The notes: generated by a model from the sequence alone, not told the origin. A DNA stretch of 64,000 nucleotides from Mrakia gelida (GCA_024345305.1 BRON01000023.1:123209-187208); one strand, 5' to 3'; positions 21,571 to 32,378 are shown, numbered from the stretch's first letter. Program-made: numbers and translations.

Positions 21571-22519
21571 GGCGAAGAGACCAAGAAGGGTCGTTCGTTA
21601 CAGCCGAGAGCTTAAGATGTTCGGGGAGGAGGGTTGAGTGATACTGGGGACGAGAGAAGACGCTTTATCCTTCGGGAAGGGAACAACGAACAAACGGAAG
21701 TCAGCTCTGCAACCGGCGTTCTTTCTTTCTCTTCGCACTCTTCTCTTCCTTCCGAGTCCTCTCCTCGTGAGCCTGCCTCCCGCCTGCTCGCGAATCCTCG
21801 CCGTAATCACCCAAAGATTGCGAGGTGAGCTGTTTTGCCGAGAATGGTCGTTTGGGAGCAACGACCGAAATGGACGAAAAATCGGCTTCATCCATCCGCG
21901 CCCAGAAACGCAGGCTCCGACCCTAACCCCGTCATCATCTCCTTGCCTGTTCTTCGTTCACCATAATAGTCAGAGCTCGATCTCGACTACCCACACGCTG
22001 CTCCAGTTCCTCGCATCTCAACATTCATCCTCCCCGCCTCGGTAGAACTTCTCAAAGTCCCGTTGAGGGTGCAGGGGAGTTCGGAGAGAAGTCCGAAGCG
22101 AGAAGACCTCCAACCGAATGTTGCGTTCTCCCCTTGATTTTCCTCCTTCCTTCACGTCTGCCAGCTCGACTGTCATTGTCCTCGACGGAGCTACAGCTGA
22201 GTATCCCGATAGCAGATTGCGTCCAATTCACGTCGGCCTCGGGGACTGTCCTCCCTTTGCACCTCCCTCACCAACCTCGGCCCAGTAGCCTTCATTCTCC
22301 TTTTTCATTCATTGCTCAGCTTCTTCTATCGCCGTCGAGCTTCTGCAGCCATCCAATTTTTATGTCCGGACCTCCCTCCCATGTTCGCGTCGTGCGAAAA
22401 AGTTATGTCTTCGGAGCGGTTCATGAAACTATTGAGGCAACGCCCAAATGGTGAATCGCTCTCTTCAAAGTGTTGAAAGCGGTGTGTGCTTCATTTCTCA
22501 GATTGTTATCTGCAACAGC
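21571..22519. other. Upstream region of the PQ-loop gene, no gene recognised
   Basis: Holds the probable promoter of the minus-strand PQ-loop gene. Frames on both strands are short and show no domain. Confidence 0.4.
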
Positions 22520-22650
22520 GCACTCCATAGTTTCCCACGCCAGATGTCGTCATTTTCTCTCCCTCATAGTATAATAGTCCTCACCGTCTAGCTTAGCATG
22601 ATAATTTAACAGGCACGATCTAGCTTCCCAGGATCGGAAGTTTGAACAAA
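22520..22650 (+). repeat. Copia family C LTR fragment
   Basis: Matches 37575-37690: CTCCATAGTTTCCCACGCCAG, then TAGTATAATAGTCC, then TTCCCAGGATCGGAAG. The 5' part of the LTR is not recognisable. Confidence 0.6.
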
Positions 22651-24447
22651 GCTAACTTCCCATTTCTCCTCCTCCACTTCCTCGTGTCCTCGGTCCAATT
22701 TCTGGGTCCCTCCGCCTTCATCTGGATCCAGCCACGGTCGATATTTCTTCGAGCCTTCTCGAGAAAGATGGCCGATCTCGGCGATTGGTCGTCACGAACG
22801 GAGAAGCGTACAGCTCAGTCGCTGTGGGTTCTGAAACTGCTGCAGGAGGTCGGAGGAGTATTCGACGAGGCAGAGCGGAGCATGACATGAAGAGGAGCTG
22901 GAGATGTGCGGCGCACGAGGTGCAGAAGCTGGTGAGTTCCTCTCTTGGTCGTCCTTCGGTCCTCGAAATTGAAAGACGAAATCAGGGTTAAGACTGCATC
23001 AAAGAACATCAAAGGAAAAAAATTACGATTTGCTACTTCCTCACTCGCGAGATCCTCTCCTTGAACGGACCAATTCTCCTCTCCCTCCTATTTCCCCTCT
23101 GTCTCCTCAATTCCCGTCCGTCCACTTGATCAATCCTTTCTCTTTCTTTTCCCCTGTATGATCCAAGGAAAATTCTGGAGACAAAGCTGGTAGAATGCCC
23201 AGTGAATTTTCGACCCGACATCTCTTTGTCTTTTCGCGCCATAGCGAGAATGAGAAACGACAGGCTGTCTTTTTCTCTATCCTTCTGTTTGACCTCCCCA
23301 CTCACTACAGTTGTCCTCGAGTTTATCTCGTGCTGGATCATCGACCTCGCCCACCATCTTTCGACCGAAAAGGGGTTAGTGGTGGGGGGGGGTGGTTGTA
23401 AGGCTCATTGCTGGTGCAGTCCCTGAACTTGTTTGAAAAGTCGTCGCGTCCAGTCTTCAGAGACACAGTCCCAAATCGGCGGTATGTCATACGTGGCACC
23501 AACGTTGACAGCTATATCTTAGGGAAGCGTGAGACTACCTCGTTCTTTCGAATCTATGCGTGGGGAAGGGGGAAGTATGGGAGATGAGGATATATATCAT
23601 CAAACATAAAGCAAAGCTCAACCTCATCGAGTCTCCTTCCTTCCACTCACAACAGGCGCTTCCTCCTTGACCCAGACAGCTATGACGACGATCAGCATAG
23701 CCAAAAGACCGTCTTCTATATGACAAACTCCGAACTAACGTCAACATTGAACAACCAATCAAATTGGACTGGTGCGAAAGGAAAGAGAAGTGGACAAGTC
23801 ACCAACACCACCCTTGCCCTCGCCTCCTCCACCATTCGAATCCCTCCAGAACTCAATCCCAACGCCCCCAGGCCGACCTAACAGTTGTCCGAGAAGATCG
23901 AAAGAAGAGAGAGAGAGAAGCATGGATCACCGAAGGTCCACCACCTGAAACACATCACCCAGCCTCCTCCTCCCCAGCAAGACCGAACATCGGAGATGGA
24001 GCCAAGGCAAGAAGAGAGGAAAGTCTGGAAGTAAAAGCGTTGAAGGAGGAGCCGGAGAGGGGAGGCAGAAGGTAGTTGGGAGGAGGGGGAAGGGTGGAGA
24101 GACGGAGAGCCGAGTTGAAAGATGGTACGAATGGAAGAGGGTGGTCGAGTGAGGAGGTTGGAGGGAAAGAGTGGCGAAGGAGGGGTAGGCGACTAGGAGG
24201 GAAGAGCATAGGAAGAAGGGAAGAGAAAGGAGAGCAAGGTCAGCTTGAGCGACTTCGTTGAGAACACGACGCGACCCTCGACCAGCCTCCCAACCTCCTC
24301 CCCGGTCTAGTAACCTCCAGATGACCCAGAAGAAGGTTCTCGTAGCACTGCAAGGAAAACAACAGAGGACTCACCTTGTCGAGCGAAAGAAGATCGAAGC
24401 GACTCACCAGTACTTTTATGGCTGATCATCCTCTCTCCCTTCTTCTC
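22651..24447. other. No gene recognised; palindrome and subtelomeric debris
   Basis: Contains one copy of the dispersed palindrome (23255-23272). Purine-rich sequence at about 24060-24250 resembles 14600-14930. The ACR3 fragment begins abruptly at its right edge. Confidence 0.45.
23255..23272 (+). repeat. Dispersed palindrome, copy 1
   Basis: AAACGACAGGCTGTCTTTT, preceded by GCGAGAATGAG and followed by a pyrimidine-rich tail. The right arm has lost one base of symmetry. Confidence 0.7.
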
Positions 24448-25272
24448 TCAGTACCTGGGAATCCCTCTCGCCGCTGGTTTCGTCACTCGAGTCGTCTTCC
24501 GTCGCCTCCTCGGTCCATTTCGTTTCCAATCTCACTTCATCCCCTGGTTCGCTCCCTGGTCTCTTATCGGTCTCCTCTACATCATCGTCATCATCTTTGC
24601 GGAGCAGGCGACCAGGATCCTCGACAACCTCGGTCCTACGTTCAGAGTTTTCGTGCCGAGTGAGTTCGAGAGCGAGAGCGGCGACCTGTCGACGCGACGA
24701 GGACTACCGTCGGACTTTGAGTAATCTTCCCTCTCTTCACCTTTGGTTACGCTCTTCCTAATAGTGGTCGCATACTTCTGCATCATGTGGAGCAGCACTT
24801 TCTTTGGAGTCTGGTGGTTCGGGAGGAGACACGCGGGAGACAAGTGGGAAGGGAGCTACGAGATGGCCGTCGTGCAGTCGTTCACGAGCGCGAGCAACAA
24901 CTCCGAGCTCGCCATAGCCGTCTGCTTGTGAATAGCTGCTCTGTCTCTCTCTCCTCCCTTCACTCTCTCTCTCTCGACTCGGTTCCCGTCGCTCGCTCGA
25001 CCTTTTCACTGACGCGTTTCTTTCTCCTCCTTTCTCTCTTTCCCAGCGCCGTCTACAGAGTCGATTCGGATCAAGCCCTCGCCGCTACCATCGGACCTCT
25101 GGTAGAGGTCCCTGTGCTTCTCGCTCTCACTTGGGTTGCCCTCTACCTCAAGCACAACCTCAACTGGTCCGAGAGAACGACGCTCGGGTCGAGCGAGGCG
25201 GAGGGAGAAGTTGCGCACGAGGAAACGAGCTTGGAAAAGCCTCACAAGAAGAGTCCCGATACCTCTACTTGA
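24448..25272 (+). pseudogene. ACR3: ACR3 arsenite efflux carrier, C-terminal fragment
   Basis: Three exons with matching phases: 24448-24659, 24765-24927, 25047-25272. They encode the last third of an ACR3-family carrier: YLGIPLAAGFVTR, WFAPWSLIGLLYIIVI, EMAVVQSFTSASNNSELAIA, DSDQALAATIGPLVEVPVLL and WVALYLKHNLNW. ACR3 exports As(III) across the plasma membrane with ten helices; only about the last four remain. The first recognisable exon follows a good acceptor (TTCTCTCAG), but nothing upstream resembles the missing two thirds, and that DNA looks subtelomeric. It was therefore cut within an intron by a rearrangement. The reading frame of the remainder is clean, so the loss is probably recent. 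A distant or unrecognised 5' part cannot be excluded. Confidence 0.85.
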
Positions 25273-26298
25273 TCTTTCGCGTAGCGATTCATTCATTTAT
25301 GATCCCCACCCGCTCGTTCTGGAAAGAGTTTTTGCTCTGAAATCGAAGACCCGTCGCGATCTGACTCAGACTTTGTTGACGAGCGTATTTCTTCTCGCTC
25401 CTGAAGTCTGAGGCCGCCCATGTTCCACGACGGGAGAAACATAACTATCGGAATCTCTGTGAGCCTAGTAAGGCTTCCTCGAGGAGCGAAGATCCGAGTT
25501 CGAAAGCACCAACTGTTGAGGCGTGAAACTAGGGGAAGAGAAGCACAAGACGAGGCGTTCGTCGATCTGAAAGGAGAGGTGAGCTCGAGCCCTTACTAGC
25601 TCGAAGGCGGCTTTGATCTGAACATCTCTGGGGTGAGCACGTTCGCGTTGCGGATCGATTTTTCAGCCCTCGACCCTCCGAACGCGTCGCCTGAGGTCGT
25701 CTCGGATCCTCTCCTTCAAAGTGAAGCTCCTCCGACGCTCTCGGACGACGACGGCTTACTCCCAGATTGGATCTTGACTTTGTTGCTCGCTGACGAGGAC
25801 GAGGTTGGAACGGAGCCAGTGGGAAAAACTGGAGGGGCTGGGCTTCTCAAACCGAACGAAGTCAACTCGAGTTCGAAGTTCGTTTCCGTTCAAGAAGCTC
25901 ATACTTCTTCCTTTCCTCCTTCTCCTCGGAAAAGCTGCTGAATCGTAGAAGGGCTGTGAGAAGAAGAGGAGGAGAAACGCCCCGGTGAGCTTCGTTTCGA
26001 TTGACCTCGCCTCTTTGTTTGAGGCATTTTCTTTCTCTTGGACATCAACACCTCTGCAGCCCTCCGCCGCCAAGGGTCAGCTTTGAAGATATGGTCTGCT
26101 CTCTCCCTTCCCTCCCGTTCAACCCCCACCCTTCTATATCTACATCAAGGAAAAACTTCCCCCTTTCGCCTTCCCCTCCCTCTCCCTCCTTCTCGGGTCA
26201 GCTCTCGATTCCTTCTCCTCCTCGTCTGGGCTTCCTCCTTCAAGCGAGCCCTCCCTGCTTCTCCCCCCCAACCACTTCCCCCCTCACCTTATCAAAAC
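25273..26298. other. No gene recognised
   Basis: An acidic frame of 102 codons (25633-25941, plus) has no recognisable domain. The end of this stretch is the presumed leader of the P-type ATPase fragment. Confidence 0.4.
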
Positions 26299-26657
26299 AT
26301 GGCTCCCACTCCTGTCTTTGTGGCTCCTGCTCCTCCTCTCCCAGGACCTGCTCATACGACCGAAGCTGAGCTTATCGTTCAAGCGCTCGAGTCCCACATT
26401 CGTCTGGGTCTGTCAGACGTCAAAGCTCTCGAGCTTAAGGGCAAATACGGACCAACCAGATCAAGCCTCCTGAGGCACCATCCGTGAGTATCACTGCTCT
26501 GCCCTTGCTTCGACGATATTCTTTGGGAGAGCTCGGAGAGTGAGATGATGGGTTGGAGCGAGGCAGAAACTCGAGAGCTGACCTTCCGATCTCTCCTCCT
26601 CTCCTCTGCTCTCCAGCCTTGGAAACTCCTGGGTCGTCAACTCGCCAACGCCATGAC
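26299..26657 (+). pseudogene. P-type cation ATPase, N-terminal fragment with frameshift
   Basis: Exons 26299-26483 and 26617-26657. Exon 1 reads TEAELIVQALESHIRLGLSD, then ALELKGKYGP; after a one-base deletion near 26455 the frame continues NQIKPPEAPS, and exon 2 gives PWKLLGRQLANAMT. This is the cation-ATPase N-terminal domain of type II pumps (Ca or Na/K, fungal ENA-like), where KYGPN followed by W-LL-RQ-ANAMT leads into helix M1. Everything after the second intron donor is missing. The sequence that follows is the end of an unrelated minus-strand gene fragment. Frameshift plus truncation make it a pseudogene. The subfamily is uncertain. Confidence 0.75.
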
Positions 26658-26724
26658 GTGAGCTCGCACTTCTTTCTGTCCTCTACGAGGATCCGCAAGT
26701 ATTGATGAGCTGCTGTACCTTTCT

Positions 26725-27792
26725 TTCTCTCCTCTAGCAGATGGCGCTGTAAGAGGTCACGACGACGGTTCCCCAGAAGAAGGGAGCATCGAACTCCTTG
26801 TAATCGAGGACGCCTTCCCAGAGGAAACGGATGTAGTCAATCAGACTGTCGATGGCTGAGTGGCGAGAGAAGAAGGGGAAAAGGCGAGGGAAGAGAGTTG
26901 GTTAGAGTTGACGCGTCAAAACGGAATCGGGAGTCGAGAAGGAGAGGAACTGAGACGAACCAAGAGCAGGCGCGCTGAGCCCCGTTGTGACGCTCCGTGT
27001 GATCCAGAAGTGGAGTTGGACGAGAGAGGAGAAGAAAGTGAGGATGCTGGAGAGGTTTCGAAGGGCTTTTCGAACGATGGGTCGACTTGACGGGTTGAAG
27101 GGGTGACCGAGGAGAGCGTCTGGCAGAGAGGGGGAAAACAGCAAAGACGAAAAAGTCGAGGGGGAAGAGGGAAGAAATATCAGACGGAAAAGAAGGCAAA
27201 GGCAAAGCGAGCTGAGAGAAGAGAGCGGAGACGAAGTGGACGACGAACTGGAGAACTCGGCTGCATCTTGACCCTGAGCGATCTCGTGCGCTGATCGATT
27301 CGAAGAAACGCCATTGTTGAGACCATCTCCACTATTCACGAAGGATTTGGCCTAGATCAAAATGAAAGTGAATCAGGTTCGACAGCGCGCACGAAACAGA
27401 GAGAGAGAAAGTGGCGCGAACGAACGAGAGCAACCGTGAGAGGAGAGGAGGTCGAGAAGGTGAGATGCCAGTCGAAGGTGAGATCGGGTTCGTCCTCGAT
27501 GACTGAAGAAATGAACGGAGCAGAAGGGTTTGGGAACAAGCGTCAGAGCGAAAGGGAAGAGTCTGAGCAAAACAGAGGAAGACGAAAGGGGAAACGGACC
27601 CTCGCTCGTCCCATTCCCCAGCTCGACCAAATCGGCAGGTCCTGGGAATCCAGCGTTGGCTTGAATGAACTGTCGGATCAAGCGAGAAGTAACGTCGTCT
27701 CGAGTCAGCTCTGCGCTCGTCCGCCTCGAGATCCATCGTCCATCTGAAGCCCCATTGAAGGACGACGACGACTCACAGCTCCATACCTCCAC
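26725..27792 (-). pseudogene. Unrecognised multi-pass membrane protein, copy 1 (fragment)
   Basis: Coding pieces on the minus strand, in order: around 27580-27700 (RLIRQFIQANAGFPGPADLV), 27440-27540 (SSVIEDEPDLTFDW then LTFSTSSPLTV), 26980-27090 (GHPFNPSSRPIV, then FWITRSVTTGLSAP) and, after an acceptor, 26735-26850 (AIDSLIDYIRFLWEGVLDY). The second piece is shared with 41855-42000, and the third and fourth with 29912-30130, so these are exons of one family. The C-terminal part present at 30394-30879 is missing here. I do not recognise the family. The break is next to the P-type ATPase fragment. Confidence 0.55.
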
Positions 27793-27946
27793 CCCTTTTC
27801 ACCCTTCTTCCTCTCCTCTGCCTCTCCCTCCCCCATATGCTCCTCAACACCCTCGCTCTTCCTCTCCTTCACCTCCCTCAAGAGAGCGGCATCCTCCTCG
27901 GAACCCATCTCAAACAAGCTCTGAAAGTGTCCGTGCCCGTCGAATC

Positions 27947-28182
27947 TGTTGGAAGGTGGCGACTCGCAGAGAGATATTACGTAGTAGCTTAGTAACGCCT
28001 CTCGTTCAGTCCCCTTGTTAGTAAGCATTCTTCGTAAACAGGTTTGTAAGCTAAGTCCAGATCATGTGACCATTTTGATAGTATGTAAACCTTTCGAGTA
28101 GCTAGCTTTATACCAAAAAAAAAAAAAGCTTGGAACCACATCCTGCAGACACCCCTAAGCTGAAGTAGATGACCCAACAACA
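27947..28182 (+). repeat. Copia family B LTR
   Basis: 236 bp, TGTTGGAAGG to CCCAACAACA, with a 13-A run at about 28116-28128 absent from the copy at 11845-12070. It is followed by rearranged pieces of the same family on the opposite strand. Confidence 0.85.
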
Positions 28183-28576
28183 ATGACGAAGTCTTGTGAC
28201 GAAGTCTTGTTGCTTAGCGGGTGGCGGCGAACTGGTGCTGATAACGTGTTGTTGGGTCGTCCATTTGCTCTCGTCCATAACTGTACGCGAGGTCGATGGG
28301 CTTGGTCTTTTCCAGTGAGTATCGATTGGACTGACAGTTGCCTGAAGTTGTCCCTTGGAACCTTGTTTGGTTTAGCGTCGACCATGTCGAATTTCTGAAG
28401 GACCGTTTAAACGTATCGATTCTGGCTGAGGTCCGTTGTCCCCGCCTTGCGGTCCCTCGTAACGTCGATTCTGAGGATAGTTTCTGGGTGGAGCGTTGGG
28501 ACAAGAGATATATTTTTTGGGATGATATCTGGGATGACATGCCAGAAGGTCTGCGTAGAGTTGAATGAAAGATCAA
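28183..28576 (-). pseudogene. Copia family B pol remnant joined to LTR end and leader
   Basis: On the minus strand: an RT/connection piece (DLSQNRYV, then a stop, then TVLQKFDMVDAKPNKV), an RNase H end (KPIDLAYSYGRE), then abruptly LTR end CCCAACAACA, primer site CGTTATCAGCACCAG and Gag leader. The order is scrambled relative to an intact element and includes internal deletions and stops. Shared with 11760-11860. Confidence 0.75.
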
Positions 28577-29108
28577 AGATAGATCATAGAGCGGATTGAG
28601 GCTTGTCTCCCCTTTGCTTCCCTCCTTATCTTACCTCAGTCCTGATGAGTCAATTGGAGACAGATGGGCAAATAGCGTTTGAGAGTGACCTTGTAGACGC
28701 GAGGCTGGAGAGACGAGCCCAGGATGTTCGAGAAGAGAAGGAAAGGAGAACAAGGGAAGAGCGAGCGCACCATCTACTCGATTTCTGCATCCCGAACGAC
28801 CAAGGTCAGTAGGAGAAGACATGACGAGGGATAATGAGTAGGACGATGAAACGAGCGCGTCCAAACCCAGAGTTCCTCGTCCCTCTGGTTCTTCGTACGC
28901 TGATAGTGCTCAAGAACCAAGAACCCAAATTCCGGACAACTCCCAACAAGTGAGAGGGTCACGGTCGTCTCCTATCATGAGACGGGAAGAGGTCTATATT
29001 TGGTGGCAAGGACAACAAAAGAGATTTTGCAACGCCCCATCCTTGCTCCTCGCCACCACCCACTCTCTCCTCCTCCCTTTTTCCCCTTTCATTCATTTCT
29101 CCTCCACC
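28577..29108. other. No gene recognised
   Basis: 532 bp without a domain or known repeat. The last ~100 bp, pyrimidine-rich before the ATG at 29109, may be the old URA5 leader. Confidence 0.4.
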
Positions 29109-29664
29109 ATGTCCATCGTCTCCGCTGCCGAGGTCACTCCCGCCGCCGCCGAGGAGCTTCTTGACCCCGCCGTCACCTCCGTGGACGAGGTCGCTCACGT
29201 CCTCTCTCCGAAATTGGACTCTTGTTTGCTCTCCGAGCACAAGGTCAGGTTCATCGAAGGAGCTCTTGAGGCCAAGGCGTTGATCTTTGGGTAGTTCATT
29301 CTCAAGGGCGGCCGGTCAGTTGTCTCTGCCCGATGCAGAGTGAAAGCAAGGAAAGGGCGAGCGACCAGGAATGAAATCTACGAAGCTGACCTTACTCCTT
29401 CCTTCCTTTTCCTTCGTCCAATTCTCTTCCAGTCTCTCTCCTTACTTTTTCAACGCCGGACTACTTTACTCCGGTTCCCTTCTCTCCAACGCAGCCCAGT
29501 CCTACGCTTCCGCTCTCCTCTCCTCTCGCATCGGATCTGACTTCGACATCCTCTTCGGTCCAGCCTACAAAGAAATATCGCTTGCCGCTATCACCTGCAT
29601 GGCTCTCAGCGAACGACACGACGTCAATAAGGACTTCTGCTACAACAGGAAAGAGGTAAAGGAT
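29109..29664 (+). pseudogene. URA5: Orotate phosphoribosyltransferase fragment (URA5), nonsense and truncated
   Basis: Exon 1 29109-29314 and exon 2 from 29433. It reads KVRFIEGALEAKALIFG, a TAG at 29292-29294, then FILKGGR; across the intron (phase kept) it continues [37 protein letters not shown] and [11 protein letters not shown]. These are the conserved substrate-binding parts of OPRTase, which makes OMP in pyrimidine synthesis. Homology stops at about 29664, before the PRPP-binding segment, so the catalytic core is incomplete. The stop codon lies between FG and F, where functional enzymes have a coding residue. The intron shows it is not a retrocopy. A functional URA5 must be elsewhere in the genome. 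Confidence 0.88.
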
Positions 29665-29732
29665 CTCATCCTCGTGATACTTTCCCTGACCTAGTTTCCT
29701 CTTTGACTTGACCAATATAGACTTTCAGAGTA

Positions 29733-30879
29733 TCTCAACGACGGACAAGATTTCCTCCTCACCTATATTTCGGACCAAGAATTCGATATGGCATCGCAAG
29801 ACAACGCGGAGTTTCGAAGTCCGTTTCTTTCCTTTCCTGCGTTTTTCCTTTCGAAGACCGCGGCTCATTCCATTCCCATCTTGGTCCTCCTCTACTAAGA
29901 GACTGTCTTAGGACATCCCTTTGATCTCACCTCTCGACCCATCCTTCGATTCCTCCTCCAACATTTCTCCAACTTCCTCTTTTATGCGTCTATCCTCCTC
30001 TCCGCTCACTACTGGTTCACTCGCTCGTACACGACTGGAATATCGATTTCCGCCTACGCCATCGATACCCTCGTTCGCGTCGTCCTCTTCTTCATCACCC
30101 TCGTCGGGTTCCGAAAAGGCGACCTTCAAGATTACGGGATGGCCGCCTTCGTTCTCTTTGCGGCTTCGCTCGTCTGGAGTCTAGTAGCAAAGTTAGAGTG
30201 GAGGTGGGAGAGTTGGATACTTGTAGGAGTGACGAGGAGGAGAGAGACGCATGCCGAGCGAGCAAGCTCGAGGCTGGATTGGCAGTTCGGTTGGAGTCCA
30301 CGAGCTCTCGTAAGTCGTCCTTCTTTCTCGACGCGTCACTTCTCTATTTTCAATTCTGACCGTTCCCTTCTTTCACCCCTCGTCCCATAACAGACCATCG
30401 TTCTCGCTTACCTCACCTTCCTCTACCTCCCCTCCCTCCCCGATCTCATCTCAGCCGCTCCTCCCTTGAACACCTCCCTCACGCCCGGATATCTCTTCCT
30501 CACCCACCACTCGTTCACCTCCGCCTCGCTCATCCGCTTCATCAAACCAATCTACCACACCGCTCGTTTCTTTGTCTTCCTCGCTCAAGCTGTTCTCAAC
30601 CATCGGTCAAGAACCTTCGGAGGAAGCTACAAAGTCGTCGCGTTCTTCGACTTCGGATCAGAGGTCCTCACGTCGCTTCCGATCGTGCTGTCGTCGAAGT
30701 GGGGGAAGTGGGAGTTGATGGTTTCCTGGAAAGTCACGAATCTGATAGAGGTGGTGATGAGAGGAAGGCTGGTCTGGCAGGCTTGGGCGTTGAGGCGGGT
30801 GAAGCAGGCGGAGGCAGAGGAGGAGGAGGAAGATGTTGAAAAGGACGACGAGCGGGCAGTCGCGTCGACTTGTTTCTAG
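29733..30879 (+). CDS. Unrecognised multi-pass membrane protein, copy 2 (best preserved)
   Basis: Probable exons: about 29733-29819, 29912-30309, 30394-30879; the last junction is GT-AG with phase kept, the first is less sure. The sequence has hydrophobic helices (AYAIDTLVRVVLFFITLVGF; MAAFVLFAASLVWSLV; TIVLAYLTFLYLPSL; ARFFVFLAQAVLNHRSRTFG; FDFGSEVLTSLPIVLSSKWG) and an acidic tail (AEEEEEDVEKDDE). Q--LN-R---G recalls a PQ-loop but the rest does not fit, so I give no family. The 5' end runs into the URA5 fragment and no ATG is evident, so this copy may also be truncated. Related fragments at 26725-27792 and 41855-42407 show it belongs to a repeated family in this region. Confidence 0.6.
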
Positions 30880-30929
30880 AGCATCATCTATCTCTCTTTC
30901 TCTATTTTATATAGCCTTCTATCTGGTTA

Positions 30930-31147
30930 CATCGTAGAGAAGTCCGTAATTATTTCTAGTAGGTTTTCACGAAATCGACCCATGGGTATGTAAGCTCGCG
31001 AACCTCGCAGAGTGTTGCTTTTCATTTGTACTGACGAGCATCTTCCTGCAGGTGAGTCTAGCTTTTGCTAGACTAAGCAGTAATTATCTATATATCACTT
31101 CTACTGGGGATCACCTCTCTGCAGCGGACTACACCCACCTTCTAACA
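30930..31147 (+). repeat. Copia family D LTR (degenerate)
   Basis: Ends GACTACACCCACCTTCTAACA. It resembles family A in layout: GAGAAGTCCGT near the start, TTTCTAGTAGG, then TTTGTACTGACGAGCATCTT-CCTGCAG followed by GTGAGT, a second block ending CTGCAG, and the terminus. An inverted partner lies at 42738-42900. The 5' end is approximate. Confidence 0.65.
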
Positions 31148-31208
31148 GAAGTGTGATCTGCAGATTGGTTGGAAATTATAATCTTCTTTAAACTTTCTGC
31201 GACTCGGC

Positions 31209-31340
31209 CCTTCATTCTCTGCAACAGCTGTCAGTCTCACTTTCAAAGGAGGACGATCGGGAGTCCTACGCGAAGAACAACTCATCGACGAGTTCCTCCG
31301 TGCCTCGACTCACCTCCTTGCTCGTCCCTCGGGTGTTCTG
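31209..31340 (+). pseudogene. Fragment of the unrecognised multi-exon gene E
   Basis: After an AG acceptor the sequence CAAAGGAGGACG and the downstream EEQLIDEFLRAS match the exon at about 44540-44605 on the minus strand (CAAAGGAGGACG, then EQKRLIDLVLAHG). Only this exon is recognisable; the rest is missing. Confidence 0.45.
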
Positions 31341-31454
31341 TTGAAGAGAGCGACGCGAGGACGCCGCGTGCTTCATCTCTCACATAGCTTGTCTAAAAGA
31401 AAGGATGATTACCAGGTGCCGACGCCTTGTCTGCTTCGTGGGCCTCGTTCCGTC

Positions 31455-32378
31455 TTAGACGGCGTAGATGAGGTCCCGATCGAAGTCGGCGAGGTACTGG
31501 TGGAGAGGGTAGTTGCGCCCGAGAAGAAAGATGTTGTGACGGTCGTCGATGAGCTCGTAGACGAGAGGCCTGTTGCCTTGTTTGAGAAACTGCTGGAAGA
31601 GGGAGTCGTCCTTTTCAGGTTCGAAGAAAGGAAGGTTGCCGACGAGGACCTCGGCGAAGACCGGGAAATATCGAGGCTGGCTCTTCCTGGCCCTAGGGTT
31701 GAGGTGAGTCTGCAAAGGACTGTAGAATCGGGTGTGATACTATTCGATGTCGCCGCGGAGTTCGGGGTGGTGGGTGCGAAGATGGATGAGAAAGACGCTC
31801 TTCGCCGTGCGGACGTGGAGGAAGGCGAAAGTTACAGCGGAGGCAGATCCGTTACAGCGGAGGCAGATCCGGCCGTGGTGAAAGGGGTGGAAGCTCATGT
31901 GATGCACAGCTCGGGAGTGATGGAAATCCGAGAGGAACGGTGGCGAGACGGTGGCAGGGTCGCGGGAGGGGACGAGCGACTGGAAGGTGGAACCGAGTGA
32001 CTTTTTGAGCTCCTTGTGGAAGTTGGTGATGGGGTAAAGAGGCTTGGCGACGACGAAGCGGCAATCGAGATGAATGCAGATGTAAACGTGGAGAGTCGGA
32101 TGGTAGTTAAAGAAGAGGTTTGTAGGGACCCGGAACCGGCGAAAGGAACCTGGGAGTGGCGGAGGGCTTCCGGGTGAAGGGAAGGGACGAGCTGAGAACG
32201 ACGGAATCGAGGACGATATTAAGTTTTGTGATCTAGTGGCTGGATCGCTTTCGCGTATGTGTTCTCCTTTGTTATGAAAGGACATATGAAGATTGGGAGG
32301 GACGCTACCACATCTACTTCCATGGGGGTAACGGCAAATTCGCTTGCGGGAAAAGAGGCTGTGGAGGAAATACTGCAT
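31455..32378 (-). pseudogene. Zinc-finger-like ORF interrupted by one TAG
   Basis: From ATG 32378 the frame runs to TAG at 31740-31742 and continues, in frame, to 31455, about 307 codons in all. It has repeated Cys/His groups: ICRYPHGSRC with HMSFHNKGEH, YICIHLDCRF, and ICLRC followed by HLRTHHPELRG, reminiscent of C2H2-type fingers; after the TAG comes SQPRYFPVFAEVLVGNLPFF. A perfect 20-bp tandem duplication (31831-31870) inside the third Cys/His group shifts frame relative to a single copy. I read it as a decaying gene. The family is unknown; the plus-strand 219-codon frame here is its shadow. Confidence 0.4.

Noticed and set aside
29292..29294. TAG in URA5 exon 1 as sign of an alternative intron instead of a nonsense codon
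   Set aside because: The bases after it (TTC ATT CTC AAG GGC GGC CG) encode the conserved FxLKxGR in frame up to a good donor, so the stop lies within true coding sequence.
31341..32000. Plus-strand open frame of 219 codons
   Set aside because: It is the shadow of a minus-strand Cys/His-rich frame, and its Val/Glu-rich composition shows no domain.
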